Below are positions 36,856 through 50,200 of a stretch of 64,000 bases of DNA, piece by piece (the stretch's first letter is position 1; each line of letters begins with the position of its first letter). The DNA is taken from assembly GCA_018857735.1 (NCBI GenBank), contig JABMCL010002111.1, forward strand, positions 30,001 through 94,000, given 5' to 3'. The DNA is from Alviniconcha marisindica. Its lineage: Eukaryota; Mollusca; Gastropoda; Provannidae. The notes beneath the pieces are model-generated. The model saw only the letters and a list, made by a program, of their open reading frames with translations, had not been told where the DNA came from and made no database searches. The translations under genes and the position numbers were made by a program.

Positions 36856-37600
36856 TACTGTGCACCATGCACTTGGACTTGAAAAATGAAATGCGGGTGA
36901 ATGACCCCTCACCCCCTAAAAAGAGAAGAAAAAAAGAAGAAAAAAAAGGAGGCAGAACCAAGGTAAGCGAAGCAGAAAAAGCAAAACAAAAAACAACAAA
37001 AGTGTGTGTGTGTGAAAAGGGGAGTGTCCGAGGATCTCAGAAGCGCTCTAACAAGTTGACTGTGAATAGACCTAAATTGTGGGTGGAACTAGGACAGGTA
37101 TCCGAAGATAGGTATAACATAAGTGGACGAAACATAAAGGACGAACAAAAATGGACGCACCAACACTACACACATAGAAAAATATCCAATTTTAATTTTA
37201 TTTGTCACGTTAATTTTGACATGCATACATCAGAGAATGACAATCCAATCGATACTGCACAAACTATTTTTTTCTGACCCCTCACCTCCATCCACACCAG
37301 GATTCCAACAGCCCGGACCACTGCTTGTCACGTCAGCTGCTGCACTGACGTGGCGTACGTCAACTCTCAACTTCCGCTAATGTTTACAGGAAGGTTTCCT
37401 CACTCCTAATCTCTCCACTGGCAAATGCAGTCTTGAAAAAACACCAACAAAACAAACAAAACGACCAAGGTGTCTGTGTTTTTCACTTCCAATTACACTT
37501 GTGATTTGTGGATGGTGTTTTGGGGGTTTGACTGAAGACTGCTGAACCGAAATTGCGTGCATCTGCGTGTGCGCATGCACACACACACGCATGTACACAC
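36856..37600. other. Unrecognised sequence
   Basis: A purine-rich stretch at 36905-36960, otherwise unique. No gene or element was recognised. Confidence 0.3.
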
Positions 37601-37606
37601 CTAAGA

Positions 37607-37647
<41 letters not shown>

Positions 37648-37682
37648 CTCTCTCTGTCTCTGTGAAGACATATATAATTGTG

Positions 37683-37683
<1 letters not shown>

Positions 37684-37733
<50 letters not shown>

Positions 37734-37742
37734 TGTGTGAGT

Positions 37743-37790
<48 letters not shown>

Positions 37791-37810
37791 GTGTGTGTGT
37801 GTGTGTGAGT

Positions 37811-37847
<37 letters not shown>

Positions 37848-37862
37848 GTGTGTGTGTGTGTG

Positions 37863-37934
<72 letters not shown>
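37684..37934. repeat. Long interrupted (GT)n, preceded by (CA)n at 37610-37646
   Basis: About 250 bases of GT with short breaks (GAGTGGT, ATAG, GAGTCAG, TTTT). It is followed by a LINE-tail-like segment, GCGCTATAGAAGTCCCCATT then ATTATTATTG, at 37985-38030. Confidence 0.95.
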
Positions 37935-37935
<1 letters not shown>

Positions 37936-37959
37936 GCTAGTGTTATTGCAAAGCACTCT

Positions 37960-38591
37960 GCGCTCCAATTTTGAGTGGTAGATGTGCGCTATAGAAGTCC
38001 CCATTATTATTATTGTTATTATTATACCTATGTGGAACACAAATTCTCTGCCATGAAATAGTATGAAAGGCAATCCAGGCTTTTATAGGAAATCACCACT
38101 AGCAATGACAGTGACATGTAACAATAATACGAATTTAGAACGCCTAATCTTCAAATAAAGCCACAAGCGCATACCTATAATCATGACAATCAATTCTGCA
38201 AAGCCTTGAACACATACCACTTTACAGTAATCACAAAGCAAAATACATTACAGCATTCAAAACATACCACTATACAGTAATCAAAAACCAAACACATTAC
38301 AGCATTCAAAGCATATTACTACACAGTAATCACAAACCAAAACACTACATTACAATGTGTCAGCACTCTCACCAATAACACACACATACACACACACATA
38401 CACACACACATCATCATCACCAACAATAACAACATGAAACAAAACAAAAAGCAACAACAAAAACCTTCCCAACAGTGGAACTGATGAGAATCTCTTTGTG
38501 ATATCGTTTCCAGTTGCATCCACAACACAGGAGACCCGCATCCCATGACACCCGCACCCCATGACACCCACACCCCATGACACCCAGTCTT
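37960..38591. other. Region 3' of VPS8
   Basis: Contains a LINE-type 3' tail (GATGTGCGCTATAGAAGTCC), an imperfect repeat around CAAAxCATACCACTATACAG at 38200-38350 and a short (CA)n at 38382-38410. No clear minus-strand AATAAA was found directly after the stop. Confidence 0.4.
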
Positions 38592-38717
38592 TTAGCCCAA
38601 TTCCATAGGGGGAGGGGGCGCTAAACGCAGCCGGAAGCTCTCATTCTGAAAGATACTGAGGGGTTTATGGTAGCCTGAGGCGGTTTCCGGTTTTGCCAGT
38701 TCCATCAAAATCGCCAT
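38592..38717 (-). CDS. VPS8: VPS8 terminal exon and stop
   Basis: 126 nt reading MAILMELAKPETASGYHKPL, then SIFQNESFRLRLAPPPPMEL, then G and TAA. The FQNExFxLxLxPPP tail ends vertebrate VPS8 as well. The acceptor is GTTTGTTGCAG. I see no clear poly(A) signal in the next few hundred bases. Confidence 0.94.
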   Translation of the reverse strand: MAILMELAKPETASGYHKPLSIFQNESFRLRLAPPPPMELG

Positions 38718-41700
38718 CTGCAACAAACATGTATACACACACAAATAATAAAGGTGGAGTTATACTAGCACATAATCATTCAAGAGAAGAAGTTGATGTG
38801 TGACGTGACAAGTATGCTGCACATTTACATGACGGAAGGTAAGGTCACTCATTGTTGGTTGTTTGACACAACTCCTGTTCAGTTAAAAGCTAGCTCTGAC
38901 GGTCACACCACCTGTCTACTCACTCCTGGTGATTTCAAGAAGTAGCCAAACATAAAACATACAAGCTGTCCTAAACACTTCTTTAACTCAACTGTTGGTG
39001 AAGATGATTTGTTCTGTCCCACAGAAGCAAAATGGTGAAGAGGAAGGTGCTTATTAGCATGTTCTGTTAAAAAAGAGGTATTGACTGTAATCCACAAGTA
39101 CATCAGACAAACTGTCACACAAAGTCCACTAGATCTTGTTTCAACCGAAAGCAGGTACTCTGAACCCCTTTCCGCATTCTGATCTGTCACTATTAATATT
39201 TTCCTGAGAGAAAAAACTAAGAGCTGGCACAAAATGAAAGATGTGTTAGCTACTACCGACAGGATGAAGCAGGAATCACATAATACACACAACGTTGTAG
39301 ACTCAGCAAGAAGAGAGAGATGCTTACCCTTGGTGAAGCAGGAATCACATGATACACACAACGTTGTAGACTCAACAAGAAGAGAGAGATGCTTACCCTT
39401 GGTGAAGCAGGAATCACATGATCCACACAACGTTGCAGACTCAGCAAGAAGAGAGAGATGCTTACCCTGGGTGAAGCAGGAATCACAGATTCAACAAGAA
39501 GAGAGAGATGCTTACCCTTGATGAAGCAGGAATCACACGATACACACAACGTTGTAGACTCAGCAAAAAGAGAGAGATGCTTACCCTGGATGGTGTCTTC
39601 ATGGCCCTGCGCATGTTCTCGAAGGCCATGACGTGGTGAGGGTCCAAGGACATCTGCACATACAAGCAAGCACTCAGTAAAGATCACGCAAAATATTAAA
39701 TCAGATTACGGCAACTCCCTTTTGGCGGGTTGCCCCAAGTATCTTCTTTTAAAACTCCAAGTCTAAATAAATCAATAAAATATTGCCAGGCTCGAAAAAT
39801 AAATAGAAAAAAAGAAACAAGAATGACTGTTGACGTTCTAAATCAAGATCAAAAACACATGAAACGTTCAAAAGAACCCTTATTTATTAGGACACAAACA
39901 CAATCTGCACATTGTCAGGGTAATCCCCTTTGTCAGGCTACAACACAACACTTAAACAGCCGTTAAACAGTGAAAGAAAGAGTTCAAAAAGAGACTGCAG
40001 TCCTAGGAAACTAACAAAAGGGGATTATCCTGAAAATATGCAGATTGTGTTTGGGTCCTAATAAGTAAGCATTCTTTGGAACATTTGACATGTTTGGATG
40101 CTGCCAGGCTCAGTTTCCAAACCTGCAGATCCACCCACATCACTCCTATGCTTCATTATCTTCACTGGCTACCCAATGAGCAGAAAATTGAATATAAACC
40201 ATCACTGATTTGCTTTATGACAATCATTGATCCATCCCCCATCTAACCCTCAGACCTTCACCTTTAAACTCCTTCCCAGAAGCTCCGCTCTTCTGCAGAC
40301 ATCCGACAAGAGTGTTCAGCATTATTATTACCACCCGTCAGTAAAAATATGAAACTATCCAAAGTAAGGAAACAGTCTGTAGCGCATTCATGGGACTGGT
40401 GATGAGATTCTGAAGTCTTGAACTGCATGCCATGCACAGTCTCAGGGGCTGCTCTATACAGATGGAGGACTGTATTTTCGCCTTGTTTTGTGAGCTGGAT
40501 CATGGCTTCGCTCCAGCCACACTGCTCTACAGGGAGGCCTGTATGATTGTTTTGTTTTGTGACATGGATCATGGCTTCGCTCCAGCCACACTGCTCTACA
40601 GGGAGGCCTGTATGATTGTTTTGTTTTGTGAACTGGATCGTGGCTTCTCTCAAGCTACCTACCTCTACCCCCCCCCCCCCCCCACCAACATCATCCCCTC
40701 TCCCCTGAAAACCCCAGCAAAAGACAACAAACCACTAAACTAACAACAACCAACGTACATAACCACCCAACCAAAGAAGATGAAGACAACTCTTGCTCAT
40801 GGCGACCTCCCCCACAGACTGACTGCAGCAGAGTTGCATCCCACACCAATGCACCCAGTTAAAATAATGTACATTTGTAATGTGCACCACATATCTTCAG
40901 CACTCTGCATTGCTAATCTAAAGATACATCACATGAACACTCAGACATAATAATATAATTTAAAAAAAATTTTTTTTTTTTTTTTTTGGGGGGGGTATAA
41001 ATACAGTATGTAAACAAGTGTACACAAACATCACCATCCCACACCAACACACTGATCACCATCCCACATCAACACTCACCATCCCACACCAACACACTGA
41101 TCACCATCCCACACCAACACACCCACCACCATCCCACAACAACACACTCACCATCCCACACACTGATCACCACACCGACACACTCACCATCCCACACACT
41201 GATCACCATCCCACACAAACACACTGATCACCATCCCACACCAACACATTGATCACCATCCCACACCAACATACTCACCATCCCACACCAACACACTGAT
41301 CACCATCCCACACCAACACACTGATCATCCCACACCAACACATTGATCACCAGACTTGCAGGAATCTTAATCCATCTGGCAGGTTGTTATTTTTGGACTG
41401 GATTACAATATGGTTTCTCTCCACATCCACCCCCCAAAAACAACAACAACAACAACAACAACAAAAATGAAATGCAGGAGGGAAGTGTAGCCCTTGGCTG
41501 TTGGGCTCACAGGCTGGATTCCCAATCCAGTGGTTGTGGTTCAACTGGCATCAACAGTGTGAACCACCATCTTTTTTCTTCAGTTCTTGCAGGCCTGTGC
41601 ATGTAGATTCATCAGCACCTGTCTTGCTTTGTAAGATTTCATGTCTCGCTTCTGACATGAGCTGTAATGGGCAATGGCGGGAAAACGGCCAGACAATGCA

Positions 41701-42237
41701 TGATGGCAGCATAATAATCAACATAAGGAAATGTGGCTGCTGTTAATGGAGGAGAAAGAAGAATGCTCAGCCGTGCCACCAAGCGAACAAGTGAAAGGAA
41801 GCCAAGTGCGGGGCAGGAACGCTGACCTCTTTGGCCTGCACCCCGTCACGCTTGGCCGGGTGCAGCTGCTGGCTGGGGTTGGAGAGGGAGCGGTGGAAGC
41901 GGGTGCTGGTAAGCCGGACCCCGGAGCGTTTGGCGTTGCTGCACAGGTAGCACACAAATGTCTCCTCCCCGTCCAACACGTGGATGGACCCCACAGCACG
42001 CAGACACGGCTCGTGGTAGCAGTGGCCGCACCTGACACAGTGATTGCATGGGATGGCACACACCTTTCACAGTTAGCAGTCAGGCACAGCAGTCATAGCA
42101 CTCTTTCTTTCACCAGGCTCCAACTACCTGGAACCAACCTCTTTCTGTCCGCCATGCTACCCCTGTGAATTCTTTCAAATCTTCCTTGAAAACTTTTCTC
42201 TTTTCAAGAATCTTTTCTTCAGCCCCATTGCCCTGAG

Positions 42238-42305
<68 letters not shown>

Positions 42306-44168
42306 CAGAGAGAGAGAGAGAGAGACAGAGAAGCAGAGACAGAGACAGACAAGACAGACAGACAGACAGACAGACACAGACACACAGAGAGAGAGAATGA
42401 ATGACTAAATAAATTTTATTTTGCGAAGGTGGTGGAATAGACAGGGTCTTTTCACATCCCGTCCTCACCCCAGAGGGATGACTCCTATGGATACTATACA
42501 AAGTGGTCAGAAAGAAGAAAGGGGCACATGCAGGCAGGCAGGGTCAGTACCTGAAGACTATGACACCATCAGCATCACTGGATTTCGAGGGGCTGGTGAA
42601 GTCAGCATTGCACAGGTTGCAGAGATCACCCCTCGGCACAAATCCACGGTTGGCTGCACCAGTCAGACTCCGCAGGTGCACATACAGATCATGGTACAGT
42701 AGGTTCTTACAGGTGGTCATCAAAGTCTGCGAAAGACGATGTTATTATTCAGTTTCAACCTTCATTCACACACAGCTCCACATATGCACACACATTACAT
42801 ACATACATATATATATAACACTATATGCACAAAAACACACAATTATATGCACACATGCTGGGAGCAAGGATAGCTCAGTGGTAATATTTTTGTCCAGGGT
42901 CAATTTCTGTGCTGACTCTTTATTTCAGTTATCCGTTCCGCCTTTGTGTTACTGCAGCTGTAATTCTGCCAAAAGTGCAGGTGGCAGGTTACAGATAAAC
43001 ATGCATACATCCTAGGTATGTGGCATCCAATAAAGTGACACTGTAAACTGGTGCTTGGTTGTATGGTGTACAATGTGAGCGGAGACAGCAGCAGTTCCAT
43101 GTGGCACCAGCCATGTAACAACCAAACAGCACTGTAACCACTTTGCAGATATTCAGAATGCAGTGTGCAAAGCTGCAGTCACTCATTCTGCGTCGCATAT
43201 GACTAGAGCACAATGGTCTGCTCAGAAGCAGAGAAAGTGGCACTATAGCTGCCAATGTGAAGCTCCTCTTGAGATGAGGCACTCAACAAATGTTCATAAA
43301 AACAAAACACACACACACACACAACTATGCAGCTGTCTGCTAGTCCCAGACATTGTATCATCATTTAAATGCATGTGGCTGCAGCAACACTGATCAACAA
43401 CAACAGTACGGAAAGTGCCCCAGGAACACTTCACTGACCTCCTCATAGTTGTAGTTCTCCAGCATGCCAATGATCAGGTCCTTGATCTCTCCAAACTTGC
43501 CCGTGTTGTATGCTGGGTCCTGTGACACACACCCCAGTCATGATTTATGTGTCTGTGTCTCTACGTGTAGTATGTCCATATGTGCACAGGTGCATGAGTG
43601 TGCGAATAAGCATGCATGTGTGTGAGCATGCGTGCATTTGTGTGCATGTGTGAGCAAGCGAGCATGCATGTGTGTGTCCAAGTTTGCTTGAACTGTATGC
43701 TGGGTCTCGTCAATCAAGGGACTGCAGTTATGATTTACGCATGTGTGTGTGTGTGTGTGTGTGTGTTGTGTGTGTGTGTGAGTGTGCGCATCTTTACGTA
43801 TTTGAGTCTAATTTAACAACTCTCTGTCACTCCTTTTGTCTGATACAGCTGATGTGTATTGGTCTGATCTTCTTCATGTGCACTGTCAATCAACACAGCT
43901 CCACTCCTCCTCTGACTCAACAACTCTATGCATTGCACATGTTAAGACCAAAACATTTGGACATCTTGCTTTTTCCTGTGCTGTTCCTTCTGTCTGGAAT
44001 TCTCTGCCTTCTGAAATAAGACACATTAGGTCAAAGCTCTGTGCACATTTAAAACTGTTCTGGAGACCCATCTGCTTACAATGTAATACTGCCAGCAAAT
44101 TCTGTATCCCCCCAACTTGGTCTTCAATTATTGCACTTCACTGACGGTGAGTGAGTGAGTGTGTGTGT

Positions 44169-44229
<61 letters not shown>

Positions 44230-47200
44230 AATGTATGTGCTGCTGTTTAGATTCTTGTGACTTGTAATAACTTATTGCCATTTTTCACTTGTAGTGTCTC
44301 AACGTGGGCATAGTGTAGTTTATATTTAAATTCTGTACCGCCTGCAAAGCTCTATTTGTATAGGAGAGGTTTGACTTTACACACATTTCATTATTATCAT
44401 TACAAGTGTGTGCATTATGTGTGTATTTTATCAATACAGTGTTCATATGTGTGCACTAATACAGTCTTATCCTAAACTTTATATTTTGATGTGTCACTTG
44501 ATATTTTGATATCTTAATCTTAAACCTTGATTCCTCAACATTTTTCCTTTGTACTGGTAGCAGTGAAATATTTTACTCCAATACCAAAAAATATTGCTTG
44601 TGTTGTATGATGCAGCTCAAAAAGTGCCAACATCAAGGTTGAACATTGGCAGCGACTGCTTTCAAAAACGGATGTATGCACCAGAAAGCACATAACAGTT
44701 CCATACAAATAAAAATCCATAGATATCCATGTAAATGCACATACACACACAGACACACATGCACACACACAAACACACACACACAAACACACATGCAGTG
44801 GTAGAAACCTGCATGATCTTTTGTAGCATGTCTGGTGGAGCTATGTATCCCATCATGCTGTTCAACACATGGTGAGTCATGTCCTTGAAATCTGGAAAAG
44901 GTCACTCTCAATCAGATTATTTTTCACCAATTTCTACTCAGTAATGAAGATCATTTTTTACCAATCATAAACAGTAATGAAGACTATTTTGCACCAATCA
45001 TAACTCATCAATAAATATTATTTTTCACAAATGTAACTCAGTAATGAAGATTATTTTTGACCAATCATAACTCAGTAACAAAGATAATTTGTCACCAATC
45101 ATAACTCAGTAACAAAGACTGTTTATCACCAGTGATAACTCATTAATGAAGATTATTGTCAAGTTCTCCACACTTCAAGCACAGTTATCCTAAATATCTG
45201 ACACTGACACTTGCCTTCCTGAATACCCACACTGATGCTGGCTTTCTTGAATATCTGACGTTGACACTTACTTTCCTGAATATCTGATGTTGACACTGTC
45301 CTGACTATATGACATTGACACTTGCTGTCCTGAATACCTGACACTGATGCTTGCTTTCCTGAATATCTGACATTGACACTTACTGTCCTGCTTATATGAC
45401 ACTGGTATTTGTTGTCCTGACACTGACACTAGCGGTCCTGAATGTCTGACATGGACACATGCTGTTTTGCATGACACCACTCTTGCTATGTCTGACATGG
45501 ACACATGCTGTTCTGAATGTTTGACACTGCTCTTGCTGTCCTGAATGTTTGAAAGCACTCTTGCTGTCCTGGACATCTGTAACGGACACATGCTGTTGCG
45601 AATGTTTGACACTGCTCTTGCTGTCCTGAATGTTTGATACTGTTCTTGCTGTTGTGAACATTTGACACTGCTCTTGCTAACCTGAATGTTTGACACTGCT
45701 CTTGCTAACCTGAATGTTTGACACTGCTCTTGCTAACCTGAATGTTTGACACTGCTCTTGCTAACCTGAATGTTTGACAATGCTCTTGCTAACCTGAATG
45801 TTTGACACTGCTCTTGCTAACCTGAATGTTTGATACTGTTCTTGCTAACCTGAATGTTTGACAATGCTCTTGCTAACCTGAATGTTTGACACGGGCTCTT
45901 GCTAACCTGAATGTTTGACAATGCTCTTGCTAACCTGAATGTTTGACACTGCTCTTGCTAACCCGAATGTTTGACACTGCTCTTGCTAACCTGAATGTTT
46001 GATACTGTTCTTGCTAACCTGAATGTTTGACAATGCTCTTGCTAACCTGAATGTTTGACACTGCTCTTGCTAACCTGAATGTTTGACACTGCTCTTGCTA
46101 ACCTGAATGTTTGACACTGCTCTCGTTGTTCTGAATGTTTGACGCCATTCTTGCTGTCCAGAATATTTGACACTGCCACTTGCAGTTATATATATAAAAT
46201 TTGCGATGGATACAAACAAAAACACTTTTAACTCACTTTCATCATCAGATTCAGAACAAATTCATCAATTGTTTCATTGGAAGTTGTGTTTTTTTGCGTT
46301 TTTTGTTGTTGTTGTTGTTGTCAGAACAGATTCTTTAGACTGTCATTCAAAATCAGAAACAACTCTCTCAGGTATCCATTATTTGCACTCTGCATGTAAA
46401 ACCCAAACCACCACTCACGGTCAAGGTAGCTCTTTTCTGTGATGTCTTTCAGTTTGCGTTGGGGAGCCATGATGGCTTCCAGAAGAGGGAACCACAATGC
46501 CTGAAGATTTAAAAACAGGAAAGACAAATTTAGTTTGATTTATCTAGCTTAGAGCTTTAGACCATTCACACACAAGTATGACCACAAGCACGTACCCCCA
46601 CCTCCCCCCAACACACAGAGATTTTTCAGCAGAGACACACAGACACGAGAAACAACGGCACCAAACAGTGGGTACCTACCTCCCTGGCGGTCTTGTCCAT
46701 CTTGCCGGAGTTGCGCTGACACAGCTGAACGACTACGTACAGCTCCAGCTCCACCTTGGAGAAGAACACCTCCACCTCTGCAACAGAACCACCTGCCTGT
46801 CAGGCCAGCAGTCATCACTGGCTTTCTTCTCTTGTCCGCTCTTATCTCTCTTATTTCTTTGTCTGAAGGGTTCAGCAGGTGGAGGAGGGTTGGGGTTGAC
46901 AACCACTTCATCTGTACTGCAGTTTTAGCATCACATCATCATTTTTATTATACAGGAATGGGAAAAGGCCCAGTTTTGGGTGTCCTCCCTCCTTCATAAG
47001 GTAAGGGTTACACACAAACATACACACGCACGCATATGCAAAAGTCTTTTGGTCCAAAGTTGATGTTTCTCTGCACAAGCACACACATCATGCACTCAGT
47101 AGTGTTTGGCAATATCGCAGTCTGACTGCTGGATCACTGTGATACAGCCATACTGGTTGACTGGGCATAAAACCCCAAGTTGCTTACTGACCTGCTGGTT

Positions 47201-50200
47201 TACTCTCAGCCCCCTGCAGAACTTGAATCACCTGCTTCAGGTTGGTCTGAAGGTTCTGCAACAAGAAAGCACAACGAAGATCAGGCCGGAGACACTAAGA
47301 GCTGATTGCAGCCCAAGGGCAACGTGCTGTCCATTGCTGGCTGAGAAAAGCCTGATGTCACTGTCCATGACACAACCCTTCCCATGACAAGTCAATGTCT
47401 ACGACACAACCCTTCCCATGGCAAGTCACTGTCCACGACACAACCCTTCCCACAGCAAATCACTGTCCATGACACAACCCTTCCCACGACAAGTCAATGT
47501 CCATGATGCACACTTCCCACGACAAGTCACTGTCCAAGACACAACCCTTCCCACGGCAAGTCACTGTCCAAGACACAACCCTTCCCACGGCAAGTCACTG
47601 CCAATGATGCACACTTCCCACGACAAGTCACTGTCTATGACACAACCCTTCCCAAGACAAGTCACTGCCAATGATGCACACTTCCCATGACAAGTCACTG
47701 TCTATGACACAGCCCTTCCCACGACAAGTCATTTCCCATGATGCACACTTCCCACGATAAGTCACTGTCTATGACACAACCCTTCCCACGACAAGTCATT
47801 GCCCATGATGCACACTTCCCACGACAAGTCAATGTCTACTGTACATGACACAACCCTTCCCATGACAAGTCACTGTCTATGACACAACCCTTCCCATGAC
47901 AAGTCACCGTCCATGACACAACCCTTCCCATGACAAGTCACTGTCTATGACACAACCCTTCCCACGGCAAGTCACTGTCCATGATGCACACTTCCCACGA
48001 CAAGTCACTGTCTACGACACAGCCCTTCCCACGACAAGTCATTTCCCATGATGCACACTTCCCACGATAAGTCACTGTCTATGACACAACCCTTCCCACG
48101 ACAAGTCATTGCCCATGATGCACACTTCCCACGACAAGTCAATGTCTACTGTCCATGACACAACCCTTCCCATGACAAGTCACTGTCTATGACACAACCC
48201 TTCCCATGACAAGTCACTGTCCATGACACAGCCCTTCCCATGACAAGTCACTGTCTATGACACAACCCTTCCCACGGCAAGTCACTGTCCATGATGCACA
48301 CTTCCCACGACAAGTTACTGTCTACGACACAGCCCTTCCTATGACAAGTCACTGCCCATGATGCACACTTCCCATGACAAGTCACTGTCTACAACACAAC
48401 CCTTCCCATGACAAGTCATTGCCCATGATGCACACTTCCCACAAGTCACTGTCTACGACACAACCCTTCCCACGACAAGTCATTGCCCATGATGCACACT
48501 TCCCACGACAAGTCACTGTCTACGACACAGCCCTTCCCATGACAAGTCATTTCCCATGATGCACACTTCCCACGACAAGTCACTGTCCAAGACACAACCC
48601 TTCCCACGGCAAGTCACTGTCCAAGACACAACCCTTCCCATGGCAAGTCACTGCCAATGATGCACACTTCCCATGACAAGTCACTGTCTATGACACAACC
48701 CTTCCCAAGACAAGTCACTGCCAATGATGCACACTTCCCATGACAAGTCACTGTCTACGACACAGCCCTTCCCACGACAAGTCATTTCCCATGATGCACA
48801 CTTCCCACGATAAGTCACTGTCTATGACACAACCCTTCCCACGACAAGTCATTGCCCATGATGCACACTTCCCACGACAAGTCAATGTCTACTGTCCATG
48901 ACACAACCCTTCCCATGACAAGTCACTGTCTATGACACAACCCTTCCCATGACAAGTCACTGTCCATGACACAGCCCTTCCCATGACAAGTCACTGTCTA
49001 TGACACAACCCTTCCCACGGCAAGTCACTGTCCATGATGCAAACTTCCCACGACAAGTTACTGTCTACGACACAGCCCTTCCTATGACAAGTCATTGCCC
49101 ATGATGCACACTTCCCACGACAAGTCACTGTCTATGACACAGCCCTTCCCACGACAAGTCATTTCCCATGATGCACACTTCTCACGACAAGTCACTGTCT
49201 ATGACACAACCCTTCCCATGACAAGTCACTGCCCATGATGCACACTTCCCACGACAAGTCAATGTCTACTGTACATGACACAACTCTTTCCATGACAAGT
49301 CACTGTCTATGACACAACCCTTCCCATGACAAGTCACTGTCCATGACACAACCCTTCCCACGACAAGTCACTGTCTATGACACAACCCTTCCCACGGCAA
49401 GTCACTGTCCATGATGCACACTTCCCACGACAAGTTACTGTCTACGACACAGCCCTTCCTATGACAAGTCACTGCCCATGATGCACACTTCCCATGACAA
49501 GTCACTGTCTACAACACAACCCTTCCCACGACAAGTCATTGCCCATGATGCACACCTCCTACGACAAGTCACTGTCTACGACACAACCCTTCCCACGACA
49601 AGTCATTGCCCATGATGCACACTTCCCACGACAAGTCAATGTCTATGACACAACCCTCCCAACGACAAGTCACTGTCCATGACACAACCCTTCCCATGAC
49701 AAGTCACTGTCTATGACACAACCCTTCCCACGACAAGTCACTGTCCATGACACAACCCTTCCCACGACAAGTCACTGTCTACGACACAACCCTTCCCACG
49801 ACAAGTCACTGTCTATGACACAACCCTTCCCACGACAAGTCACTGTCTACAACACAACCCTTCCCACAACAAGTCACTGCCCATGATGCACCCTTCCCAT
49901 GACAAGCCACTGTCTACGACACAATCCTTCCCACGACAAGTCATTGCCCATGATGCACACTTCCCACGACAAGTCACTGTCTACAACACAACCCTTCCCA
50001 CAACAAGTCATTGCCCATGATGCACACTTCCCACGACAAGTTACTGTCTATTACACAGCCCTTCCTATGGCAAGTCACTGCCCATGATGCACACTTCCCA
50101 TGACAAGTCACTATCTACAACACAACCCTTCCCACGACAAGTCACTGTCTACAACACAACCCTTCCCACGCCAAGTCATTGCCCATGATGCACCCCTCCC

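Noticed and set aside
36084..37277. 397-codon plus-strand ORF (and 35464-36354)
   Set aside because: First two thirds are TTCAGCCTATCAACACTGCAG satellite; the rest is a random open tail with no motif.
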